DNA from: Gammaproteobacteria bacterium
Lineage (GTDB): Bacteria; Pseudomonadota; Gammaproteobacteria; SZUA-152
DNA: 64,000 bases
NCBI GenBank assembly: GCA_029882975.1
Contig: JAOUJW010000016.1
Span: 47,443-111,442, forward strand
Reading direction: 5' to 3'
Shown: positions 45,368-52,504 of the stretch, piece after piece
Layout: each line of letters starts with the position of its first letter
How positions within the stretch are numbered: position 1 is the stretch's first letter
Program-made: the position numbers and the translations under genes
The notes under the pieces: generated by a model
What the model was told of the DNA's origin: nothing
Databases searched by the model: none
What the model saw: only the letters and a program-made list of their open reading frames with translations

Positions 45368-46396
45368 CTAAAACTCTGATTGTGCTGAGTAGTGGTTGGG
45401 CAGATATGGCAGTTGTACCTGCATGGATTCTCCGCTCAATGTTTTTAGAAACGCTACCAGGTCGGCTTTTTCTTTGTCACTTAAGTTCAAAGGTTCGATG
45501 TTGGGTGATAAATTGCCTTTGGCATCGCCACCACGATCATAGTGATCAACCACTTCTTCCAGAGTATTGTAAATGCCATTGTGCATATAGGGTGCGGTTT
45601 TGGCGATATCTCTCAAGGTAGGAGTCTTAAAGGCACCCATGGAGATCTTGACGGGTCTTACGCCAAAGCGGCCTTCGTCCTGGTTGCTTTTCAGGCCGAT
45701 GTTATGAAAGCCGTCGTCCACAAAATTAAAACCCATATGGCATTTGGCGCAATTGGCTTTACCGGTAAATAAGGCAAACCCACTTTTTGCTTCCTGACTG
45801 ATAGCATCTTCGTCACCCACTACCCAACGGTCAAACGGTGCTTTGGTAGCAACGATGGTGCGTTGAAAACTGGACAGTGCTTTGGCGATGGTGTTTTTAG
45901 TGATGCCTTGTCCCGGGTATGCCTCAAAAAACAGTTGCTCGTATGCTTTAATCGCTTTGAGTTCAGTTACCAGTTCGTCCAGGTTCTGGTTCATTTCGTC
46001 CGGCGACTCTATCGGTCCCAGAGCCTGCTGTTCCAGGGTGCGGAAGCGACCATCCCACATTTGCATACGGTTGTAGGCCACATTCACCAAGGTGGGGGTG
46101 GCTCGTGCCAATTCCTTTTGTTTGTTACCGCGGGCTTTGGGCAGGCCGTCGGACCAGCCTAAAGCGGGGTTGTGGCAAGTGGCGCAGCTGATCCAGTTGG
46201 AGCCGGACAGGCGGGGATCAAAAAACAGCATTTTGCCGAGATTGATGCGCTCCGCGTTTAATTTATTGTCAACCGGGACTTTAAGGTCAGGACGTAGAAA
46301 TTTTTCTTTCGTGTCCATTTCCGCTGCGGGTTGTGCCATGGTTGCAACGAACCCCACAATAACCAGGCCAGGGAGTAAGAATTTAGACATATTCAT
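45368..46396 (-). CDS. MauG/cytochrome-c peroxidase family dihaem protein, copy 2
   Basis: A 342-residue close paralogue of copy 1, sharing long stretches such as GKxLFFDPRLSGSNWISCATC and the FKTPTLRDIAKTAPYMHNG segment. Haem sites: Cys71-x-x-Cys74-His75 and CAKCHMGFNF. The signal peptide is FLLPGLVIVGFVATMAQPA. Unlike copy 1 it has its own strong terminator and no cupredoxin partner. An inverted repeat TTGAG-5-CTCAA at 46523-46537 lies upstream. The two copies probably arose by tandem duplication and may respond to different conditions. Confidence 0.94.
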   Translation of the reverse strand: MNMSKFLLPGLVIVGFVATMAQPAAEMDTKEKFLRPDLKVPVDNKLNAERINLGKMLFFDPRLSGSNWISCATCHNPALGWSDGLPKARGNKQKELARATPTLVNVAYNRMQMWDGRFRTLEQQALGPIESPDEMNQNLDELVTELKAIKAYEQLFFEAYPGQGITKNTIAKALSSFQRTIVATKAPFDRWVVGDEDAISQEAKSGFALFTGKANCAKCHMGFNFVDDGFHNIGLKSNQDEGRFGVRPVKISMGAFKTPTLRDIAKTAPYMHNGIYNTLEEVVDHYDRGGDAKGNLSPNIEPLNLSDKEKADLVAFLKTLSGESMQVQLPYLPNHYSAQSEF

Positions 46397-46599
46397 TTCA
46401 ATACCTTCTATCCGTCGGGGACTTTCTCTTTACATCGTCATAGTTAAGGATATGTTAAGGAAAATTTCACACTTTATTGGATGAAAGGTCGAAAACACTT
46501 CATAAACGTTACTATACAAAACTTGAGAAATACTCAACGATGCAAGATATCCCTACGGGAAATACCATTATCAGCTAAAAACCATGAAATCTGTGTGAA

Positions 46600-48918
46600 T
46601 TAATCGCGTAGGCGACGACCGTTTTGATCGCTTATTCGCAACTCATACTTATCTTTAAATCCGTGCAGCATATAGCCGGTAACGAATATGCTCCAGTCGC
46701 CTTCCATGGGATTGTCGATGCTGAGCCGTTCCGGTGCATCCAAAGTAGCCGCATCAAAATAGGCTTCGCCCAGGGGATTTATTACAATTAAATCAATATC
46801 ATGGGGTGGATATTGGCCCCAATCACCTTCCCAGGATAACTCGAAATTCAATTGCCGCACATCTCCATCGTCGATTTCCAATTCAAAAACATCCACTTCG
46901 TCGTCACGCAGCCGCCCTGTTTTAAACGGTGTACTCAGTCGACGCTGTTGTGACGTCACCGTAAGCGTAGCGGAAACTTCACCGGCATTGGTCCAGTCCC
47001 CAAGTACAGCCAGACGCATCAGACCGGTTTGGGGTTGGGTGATGGTAAATTGCGCGTCTTCCTGAAATAATTCATCCAGTTTTAAATTGTTTGTCGTCAC
47101 CGGGCCGTCGGCGACATTGATCCAGAGGCTGTCGCCAAAGTAGAGGTTTTGTTGTTCCTTCGGTAGTGCCATGGATACGTTGGAAAAATCAAGTTGTACC
47201 GATTCGGTGCCTAAATCGGTTTGCACCAATATATGCCGGGCCTGGCCCGGTTGTAACCGAACCTGGGTTTGGAAAGGTTCAGATGTGTCAATGATTGTTA
47301 TTCCCAAATGGCGGATATTGCTTTTGACTTGTGTAGGTTCTTCCTCGTTGATATCGGGAAGAGCAGGGATGCGTGCCTCTAACCCTTGGGACATGAGCTG
47401 CAACGCGGTTGCCAGGTCAAGAAAGCCGGCCCCTTGGTCCAGAACCGTATCGCTTAGAATGGTGGGGTTAGCGCCTTGAATCAGGGCTTCGCGGATTTGT
47501 GCCGCTGTGCTGTTGGGAAAAGCCTGACGCAGTAACGCCACGGCGCCGGCGACGGTGGGAGCGGAAAATGAAGTTCCGGAAATAAGCATGATGCCACCGT
47601 CAGCGGGTTGTACGAACGATGCGTAACCGTTGGCCATTACGTCAATTCCAAGGCGACCATCGGCCGTGGGGCCACGGGAGCTGAAAAATGCCGTTTGAAT
47701 GTGATTGCTGGGGCGATAGATGTTGCCCTCACCGGGGCCTAGTATCACATCTCGCAGAATGCGTTCATGTTGCGGGGTGCTGGCTGCCCCCACAGATATA
47801 TTGGCTACACCGGTCGCAGGGCTGCCCACAGTTAAAGCGGCGAAGCCGTCGTTCCCGGCTGAGGTGACGACATTGATACCTTCCTTTAGCATTTCTCTAG
47901 CCAGCAGTTCTTCTATTTCGTGACCTGCAACCATGCCCATACCGCCCAAACTCAGGTTTACCACTTGAATATTCAAGGAATCATAAACATAAGGGTTGTC
48001 CTCACTGCCGTCGCCGGATATGGGGTCCGATGGCAGTCCTGCGTTGTAGTTCCTTTTTAACGTTAAGGCACGATCCATGGCGGCTAACACAACAGAGCTG
48101 GGCGTGCCGTCACCATTAGCAGGAAACACTTTCATGGCATACAAGCCTGCGTCCGGCGCTGAGCCCACCATGGGAACCATGGAGCTGGTGTCGTCCACGG
48201 GAATCACGCTGTCCGGTGCATGGGTACTTATCGCCTGCAGGAATTCGCTGCTGTTGTCAAAAACCACACCCACATGCGCTGCAATCATGCTACCTACCGC
48301 AGTGCCGTGAAAATCATTATGGGTACTGGTGGCACTGGGTTCATCCGGCAGGTCTACAAAATTTTCGCCGCCGATAACGCTGCCGGCCAAAGCCGGTACC
48401 ACTTCCACATTGTTGGCGGTACCGGAATCGATGACCGCAACAATAACACCGGTACCTGTGATGCCTTGATCGTGGAGCTGTGTTGCACCTGTCAAAATAT
48501 TATTGAAACTGTAGTTGTTGGGTTGCGCCGACTTTGTATTGATGTTTCGGTACGATGGCGCCACATTGGATACAATTCTTTGGTTTTTTTCCGGGATCGG
48601 GCGACGCAGTGTTTCGTCCTTACGCACGGTGGCAACGCCTGCGCTACGGGCGAGACGGTCTGCGTATTTGGCAGGAAGGGAAATAGCCAAAGCATTGAAA
48701 CTGTTATACCGTTGATCCACATTCCCATTCAGTTGCAATACCTGATTGGCAACGGGATCACAACTGCCTTGACACATAACAATCAGTTGATCGTTGTGTT
48801 TGAGTTCAACAGAGCGACCACTGTCTTTTGAACAACTGTTCAGTACGACACCGGTCAGTATGGTTAAGAAGATAATACGAAGCGTTGCAGCATTGCTGCG
48901 CCCGGCATGCCTTTCCAT
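46600..48918 (-). CDS. S8 subtilisin-like serine protease, lipoprotein
   Basis: A 772-residue lipoprotein with lipobox VVLNSC (Cys29). A propeptide-like region with RYNSFNALAISLPAKYADRL precedes the catalytic domain, resembling an I9 inhibitor. The catalytic triad is Asp164 (VIVAVIDSGTAN), His204 (DFHGTAVGSM) and Ser450 (LISGTSFSAPTVAGA), with the oxyanion Asn in VVTSAGNDGF. The C-terminal 220 residues are beta-rich and include a PPC-like segment (FELEIDDGDVRQLNFELSWE) seen in secreted proteases. It is anchored in the envelope with the protease domain outside the inner membrane. Substrate unknown. Confidence 0.93.
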   Translation of the reverse strand: MERHAGRSNAATLRIIFLTILTGVVLNSCSKDSGRSVELKHNDQLIVMCQGSCDPVANQVLQLNGNVDQRYNSFNALAISLPAKYADRLARSAGVATVRKDETLRRPIPEKNQRIVSNVAPSYRNINTKSAQPNNYSFNNILTGATQLHDQGITGTGVIVAVIDSGTANNVEVVPALAGSVIGGENFVDLPDEPSATSTHNDFHGTAVGSMIAAHVGVVFDNSSEFLQAISTHAPDSVIPVDDTSSMVPMVGSAPDAGLYAMKVFPANGDGTPSSVVLAAMDRALTLKRNYNAGLPSDPISGDGSEDNPYVYDSLNIQVVNLSLGGMGMVAGHEIEELLAREMLKEGINVVTSAGNDGFAALTVGSPATGVANISVGAASTPQHERILRDVILGPGEGNIYRPSNHIQTAFFSSRGPTADGRLGIDVMANGYASFVQPADGGIMLISGTSFSAPTVAGAVALLRQAFPNSTAAQIREALIQGANPTILSDTVLDQGAGFLDLATALQLMSQGLEARIPALPDINEEEPTQVKSNIRHLGITIIDTSEPFQTQVRLQPGQARHILVQTDLGTESVQLDFSNVSMALPKEQQNLYFGDSLWINVADGPVTTNNLKLDELFQEDAQFTITQPQTGLMRLAVLGDWTNAGEVSATLTVTSQQRRLSTPFKTGRLRDDEVDVFELEIDDGDVRQLNFELSWEGDWGQYPPHDIDLIVINPLGEAYFDAATLDAPERLSIDNPMEGDWSIFVTGYMLHGFKDKYELRISDQNGRRLRD

Positions 48919-49075
48919 AGATTGCCCCCGATTGTTATTTGCTAACAGGATGACTGGTAGCGAGTTGTTCTGTCAGGTGCAATAATGCTTATAGCTATAG
49001 TGGGCTGTCAATGTTTAGGAAGGAATATTTAAAATGGCCGGTCGAATAATAGACGGGTTTAATCCAACGTAAAGA

Positions 49076-49104
49076 AGCAAGTCTGACGCCAGGTCAGACT
49101 TGCT
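49076..49104 (-). terminator. Terminator-like hairpin after hemerythrin copy 1
   Basis: AGCAAGTCTGAC pairs perfectly (12 bp) with GTCAGACTTGCT around five bases. On the minus strand it is followed by TCTTTA. It lies 18 bp past the stop codon. Confidence 0.75.
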
Positions 49105-49121
49105 CTGCAATTTGGTCAGTC

Positions 49122-49535
49122 TTAACCGACTTTTTTGTTCATGCGTTCTGTGTAGTTGCCGTATTGGGTATCCACAATTTTGATATGGCGGATTAACCAT
49201 CCTTTCAAATCCATGAAGAACGTATCCGGCAGGGAGCCGGTGCCGGAAAGCTTGCGCTGGCTGTTTCGGATTTCATTAAGAAAATCCTCATGCGCTTGTT
49301 TATGCTCATCAAACAGGGGATAACCGATTTTTTTCAAATATTCTTCTTCATCGCCAAAGTGCTTGAGTGTGTAATCGTACATGGCATCAAACGCACGGCC
49401 CACCGTAGTGGCATTGCTGTTTTTACTTACTTCGTCATGCAGGGCATTAATGTAATTAATCCAGATTTTATGCTCATTGTTCATATCGCCGACTTTAACA
49501 TCCAGCGACTGATCCCACTCCACAAACTTGCTCAT
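49122..49535 (-). CDS. Bacteriohemerythrin, copy 1
   Basis: A 137-residue oxygen-binding di-iron protein from the ATG at 49533-49535. A four-helix bundle carries the ligand set: His in NNEHKIW, His and Glu in KHFGDEEEYL, two His in FDEHKQAHEDFL and His-x4-Asp in RHIKIVDTQYG. The N-terminal FVEWDQSLDVKVGDMNNEH is shared by all three copies. Stand-alone bacterial hemerythrins store or carry O2 or sense it. Each copy has its own ribosome binding site, leader and hairpin, so they are separately expressed. Confidence 0.95.
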   Translation of the reverse strand: MSKFVEWDQSLDVKVGDMNNEHKIWINYINALHDEVSKNSNATTVGRAFDAMYDYTLKHFGDEEEYLKKIGYPLFDEHKQAHEDFLNEIRNSQRKLSGTGSLPDTFFMDLKGWLIRHIKIVDTQYGNYTERMNKKVG

Positions 49536-49581
49536 AGACTTGTCCTCTTCAGGGTTTAGTTCACACAATTAACAATATCGG
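49536..49581 (-). repeat. Duplicated 5' leader of hemerythrin copy 1
   Basis: The 46 bp before the start codon closely match those before copy 2 (50138-50179), including GACTTGTCCTC, TTTAGTTCACACA and TTAACAAT-TCGG on the plus strand. A short match (TTCACAC-TGTTAAC) is found before copy 3. The duplication therefore included the regulatory region. Confidence 0.8.
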
Positions 49582-49689
49582 CGTGAGGTGTTAAATATTT
49601 AGTAACATTCCGCCTAAAGCCCTTGCTTGGAGCAGTGTTAATATTGAATGAAAACTAAGCTTATTGAAGAGGAGCCATTGCACAATTGC

Positions 49690-49717
49690 GGCGGGGTGAC
49701 TTTGCAGGTCCCCCGCC
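49690..49717 (-). terminator. Terminator-like hairpin after hemerythrin copy 2
   Basis: GGCGGGG pairs with CCCCGCC across a 14-base loop just past the stop codon. There is no T run. Confidence 0.6.
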
Positions 49718-49723
49718 GACGAA

Positions 49724-50137
49724 TCAACCGGCTTTTTTATTCATGCGCTCGGTGTAGTTTCCGTATTGGGTATCCACGATTTTAATATGCCGTACCAGCC
49801 AGCCTTTCAGGTCGGCAAAGAAGTTTCTCTCCAACTCACCTTTGCTACTGAGAGCACGTTGACTACTGCGGATTTCCGCCAAGAAATCCTCATGCGCTTG
49901 TTTGTGCTCGTCAAAAAGCGGGTATCCGATTTTTTGTAAAAACTCTTCTTCATCACCGAAGTGTTTTACGGTGTAATCCAGCATGGCGTCGAAGGCTCGC
50001 ATCACAACCGAGCTACTGGACTTTTTGGCGGCTTCATCATGCAGCGCGTTGATATAGTTGATCCAGATTTTGTGTTCGTTGTTCATATCGCCGACTTTTA
50101 CGTCCAACGATTGATCCCATTCTACAAATTTGCTCAT
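49724..50137 (-). CDS. Bacteriohemerythrin, copy 2
   Basis: A 137-residue paralogue of copy 1 with the same di-iron ligands: NNEHKIW, KHFGDEEEFL, FDEHKQAHEDFL and RHIKIVDTQYG. Differences cluster in the helix 2 region (KKSSSSVVMRAFDAMLDYTV) and in the loop SSKGELERNFF, where it resembles copy 3 more than copy 1. Copy 2 may thus be an intermediate of two duplications. ATG at 50135-50137 with GAGGA upstream. Confidence 0.95.
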   Translation of the reverse strand: MSKFVEWDQSLDVKVGDMNNEHKIWINYINALHDEAAKKSSSSVVMRAFDAMLDYTVKHFGDEEEFLQKIGYPLFDEHKQAHEDFLAEIRSSQRALSSKGELERNFFADLKGWLVRHIKIVDTQYGNYTERMNKKAG

Positions 50138-50179
50138 AGACTTGTCCTCAGGTTTAGTTCACACAGTTAACAATGTCGG
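50138..50179 (-). repeat. Duplicated 5' leader of hemerythrin copy 2
   Basis: Near copy of 49536-49581, with a 3-4 bp deletion beside the ribosome binding site. Confidence 0.8.
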
Positions 50180-50254
50180 ACTGAAATGTTAAAACTTTAG
50201 TAAATTACTAAGGTATTTTGCGGGATTTAAAGCGGAGGAAGGGCATTCTAAACG

Positions 50255-50300
50255 AATAACCACATAAAGCGATGAAATTTCACCACTTTATATGGTTATT
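50255..50300 (-). terminator. Terminator-like hairpin after hemerythrin copy 3
   Basis: AATAACCA-ATAAAG pairs with CTTTAT-TGGTTATT around a 16-base loop. The hairpin ends 15 bp past the stop codon. AT-rich and without a strong T run. Confidence 0.55.
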
Positions 50301-50315
50301 GAAATGGACGGGCTA

Positions 50316-50729
50316 TCAGCCGGCTTTTCTTTCCATACGCTCAGTGAAGTTACCGTATTGGGTATCCACGATTTTGATATGACGTACCAACCAGCCTTTC
50401 AGGTCAGCAAAGAAGTGTTTTTCCAGCTCACCTTTGCTGCTCAAATTGCGTTGACTGGAGCGGATTTCGGACAGAAAGTCTTCATGAGCTTTTTTGTGCT
50501 CGTCAAACAGAGGATAACCGATTTTTTTCAAATACTCTTCTTCATCGCCGAAGTGCTTCAGAGTGTAATCCACCATATTGTCAAATGCACGCATGACGGC
50601 GTTGCTGTTGGATTTATTGGCTACCTCTTCGTGCAGTGTATTGATATAGTTGATCCAGATTTTGTGTTCATTGTTCATATCGCCGACTTTTACGTCCAAC
50701 GATTGATCCCATTCTACGAATTTGGCCAT
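50316..50729 (-). CDS. Bacteriohemerythrin, copy 3
   Basis: A 137-residue paralogue with the same ligand set (NNEHKIW, KHFGDEEEYL, FDEHKKAHEDFL, RHIKIVDTQYG). The ATG at 50727-50729 has AGGAGG seven bases upstream, the strongest site of the three, so this copy may be the most highly made. The leader differs from copies 1 and 2 except for a short conserved block at 50761-50778. It ends in ERMERKAG where the others end in ERMNKK. Confidence 0.95.
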   Translation of the reverse strand: MAKFVEWDQSLDVKVGDMNNEHKIWINYINTLHEEVANKSNSNAVMRAFDNMVDYTLKHFGDEEEYLKKIGYPLFDEHKKAHEDFLSEIRSSQRNLSSKGELEKHFFADLKGWLVRHIKIVDTQYGNFTERMERKAG

Positions 50730-50979
50730 TCCGTTTCCTCCTAGAGAGAGTTGTTTGTGATTCACACTCTGTTAACGGGAATTACCGCAGCACATTGATA
50801 TTCGCATTGTAAAAAGTGTATGAATTTCGATGTGATGAATATGTGACTGGTTTGTGAAATAAACTCGGTAGGGGCGACGTTATACAAAGGACGTCTGTGG
50901 TATACGCAGACTTGGCCTAAATTGTGTACGGTTACACAATGCCTAAACCAATGCCTAAACGCTAGACAAATGTAGGTTT

Positions 50980-52002
50980 ATGACAACATCACCTATAACG
51001 TTCAAACCCATTTCCACCGACGATGAAGAACGGGCGGTGTCCGATTTTTTTAAGATAGTTAAAAGCTTGTGTGACAATGCGGCTTCTTTTCTGTATCAGA
51101 AAGGATTCGTGTCGGGTGAAGAATCTCATCGTCAATTGAAGCAAATGGCGCGGGATAAGGAAGTGGCCCATTCGGTCATCAAGTGTTTGGTTCGCCCCCA
51201 GGAATCTTGGAAGCAGAGCATGGATTATGAAGCTCTGCTGGCTATGCTCCTGATTCAATGGTGTAAAGAAGCCAACAAACTGGTTACTGAGCTGTATAAT
51301 GCCAAAAGCAAACAGACGGGGATGACCGCATTAGTACTGCTGTTAGGCTATCAGCTTGGACTGGTAGATCGGGCCACTGCCCGGCTTAATCTGGCCAGTA
51401 TCAATGACAGTGTGTATTGGGGGGTTGAACCCCTGTTGTCACTGCTGGAACAACACCCGGATGTTGACGTAAAGTCGCCTGAGCCGGTTCCGGCCAGTAA
51501 AAGCGTAGCCGCATCACAACCGGTGTCGAAGTCCATAGAAAATTCAAGACCCGAAGCGGTTACTGAACTGTCAAAACCCATTTCGCAACCGCCAGAGCCA
51601 GACCCAAAGTCAGAGCCAATACCGGCACCCAAGCCGGTACCAGATCTCAAGCCGGTACCAGATCTCAAGCAAGAAATCAGGACCGAAGCCAAAGAAATTA
51701 CGCAAGCTGCTCCTATACCCTTGGAGCGCAAAGCGGATGGACCGGTCAAAGCCGCATTGAGACTCATTGTGTCGCATATTTCCGATTTCACATTTGATGC
51801 GGTCTTAGAGGCATTACAGAATGAGTCTTTACTGGATACGCTGGCTACAGCCGGATTACCGGTTTTTATTGTTATGGTAGACCACAAAAAACGTAAGGTG
51901 GTGTATTCCAAAAAACGTAAAGGGGGGGAGGAAAGCGTCTCGTTCTTAAATCTGCGCAAGATTTTGTCTGAATTGGAATGTGAGTTGACCGACTCTCAAT
52001 AA
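50980..52002 (+). CDS. Unknown protein with helical N-domain and Pro/Lys-rich linker
   Basis: A 340-residue cytoplasmic-looking protein. Residues 1-160 are helical (SDFFKIVKSLCDNAASFLY, LLAMLLIQWCKEANKL). Residues about 165-245 are a Pro/Ser/Lys/Glu linker that includes a perfect 18-bp tandem repeat coding KPVPDL twice. The last 90 residues form a second small domain (VKAALRLIVSHISDFTFDAV, FIVMVDHKKRKVVYSKKRK). Family not recognised. It is convergent with the truncated sugar-binding gene and overlaps its stop by 7 bp. Confidence 0.7.
   Translation: MTTSPITFKPISTDDEERAVSDFFKIVKSLCDNAASFLYQKGFVSGEESHRQLKQMARDKEVAHSVIKCLVRPQESWKQSMDYEALLAMLLIQWCKEANKLVTELYNAKSKQTGMTALVLLLGYQLGLVDRATARLNLASINDSVYWGVEPLLSLLEQHPDVDVKSPEPVPASKSVAASQPVSKSIENSRPEAVTELSKPISQPPEPDPKSEPIPAPKPVPDLKPVPDLKQEIRTEAKEITQAAPIPLERKADGPVKAALRLIVSHISDFTFDAVLEALQNESLLDTLATAGLPVFIVMVDHKKRKVVYSKKRKGGEESVSFLNLRKILSELECELTDSQ
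51631..51666 (+). repeat. Perfect 18-bp direct repeat, two copies
   Basis: AAGCCGGTACCAGATCTC occurs twice head to tail within the linker of the unknown protein and adds six residues per unit. Confidence 0.95.
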
Positions 52003-52502
52003 ACCGGTTCAATTTGTTCTGCGTTTTCCCGTGTTACCAGTTGCGAATCCACTTTAATATATCGAGGTACCGATTTGCCATTAAGTATATCCATGGCAAC
52101 TTTAACACCCGCTTTCCCGCAAGTAGGATAGGTAAAACTGGCCAGCTGTTCACCGTTTAGGATGGCGGTTCGTGTTTCCGGAAGGTAGTCGATTCCTACC
52201 GTGGGAATGTCAGCAGGGTTAATCCCCGCCCGCTTAAGAACGACTCTGGTTCCGGCCGCCATGGCATCATTTTGCGCATAGATGGCATCGAATGTTTGCC
52301 CTTTTTGCAATAACTCTTGAAGTACATGAATGGCTTCCACCCGCGAGTAATTGGCCACTTTGGTGGTCACTCGAATATTTTTATGATTTTGAATCGCGAA
52401 TTTAAATCCATTGGTGCGGTTAATGGCCGTGGTAGTACTGGGTATGCCCTGCAGCATTAAAATATGGCCCCTACCTTTGAGGTGACTGACTAAATCGGGT
52501 TT
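51996..52502 (-). pseudogene. Truncated periplasmic sugar-binding protein (RbsB/LuxP-like), N-terminal half missing
   Basis: The frame is open from a TAG at about 52503-52505 to the TGA at 51996 and encodes the C-terminal half of a type I periplasmic binding protein. Visible elements are LKGRGHILMLQGIPSTTTAI, NRTNGFKFAI, DAIYAQNDAMAAG, DIPTVGIDYLPETRTAILNG and FTYPTCGKAGVKVAMDILNG. The normal C-terminus is present. About 150-170 residues including the signal peptide should precede the first visible residues but are absent. The nearest Met (52455-52457) has no ribosome binding site, so it is probably not translated into a working protein. Confidence 0.82.
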
Positions 52503-52504
52503 CT

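Noticed and set aside
46523..46537. TTGAG-5-CTCAA inverted repeat upstream of MauG-like copy 2 as an FNR site
   Set aside because: FNR needs TTGAT-N4-ATCAA; the spacer and end bases differ, so it is noted only as a nearby inverted repeat.
48220..48831. 203-codon plus-strand frame
   Set aside because: Antisense to the S8 protease gene, whose catalytic motifs are intact.
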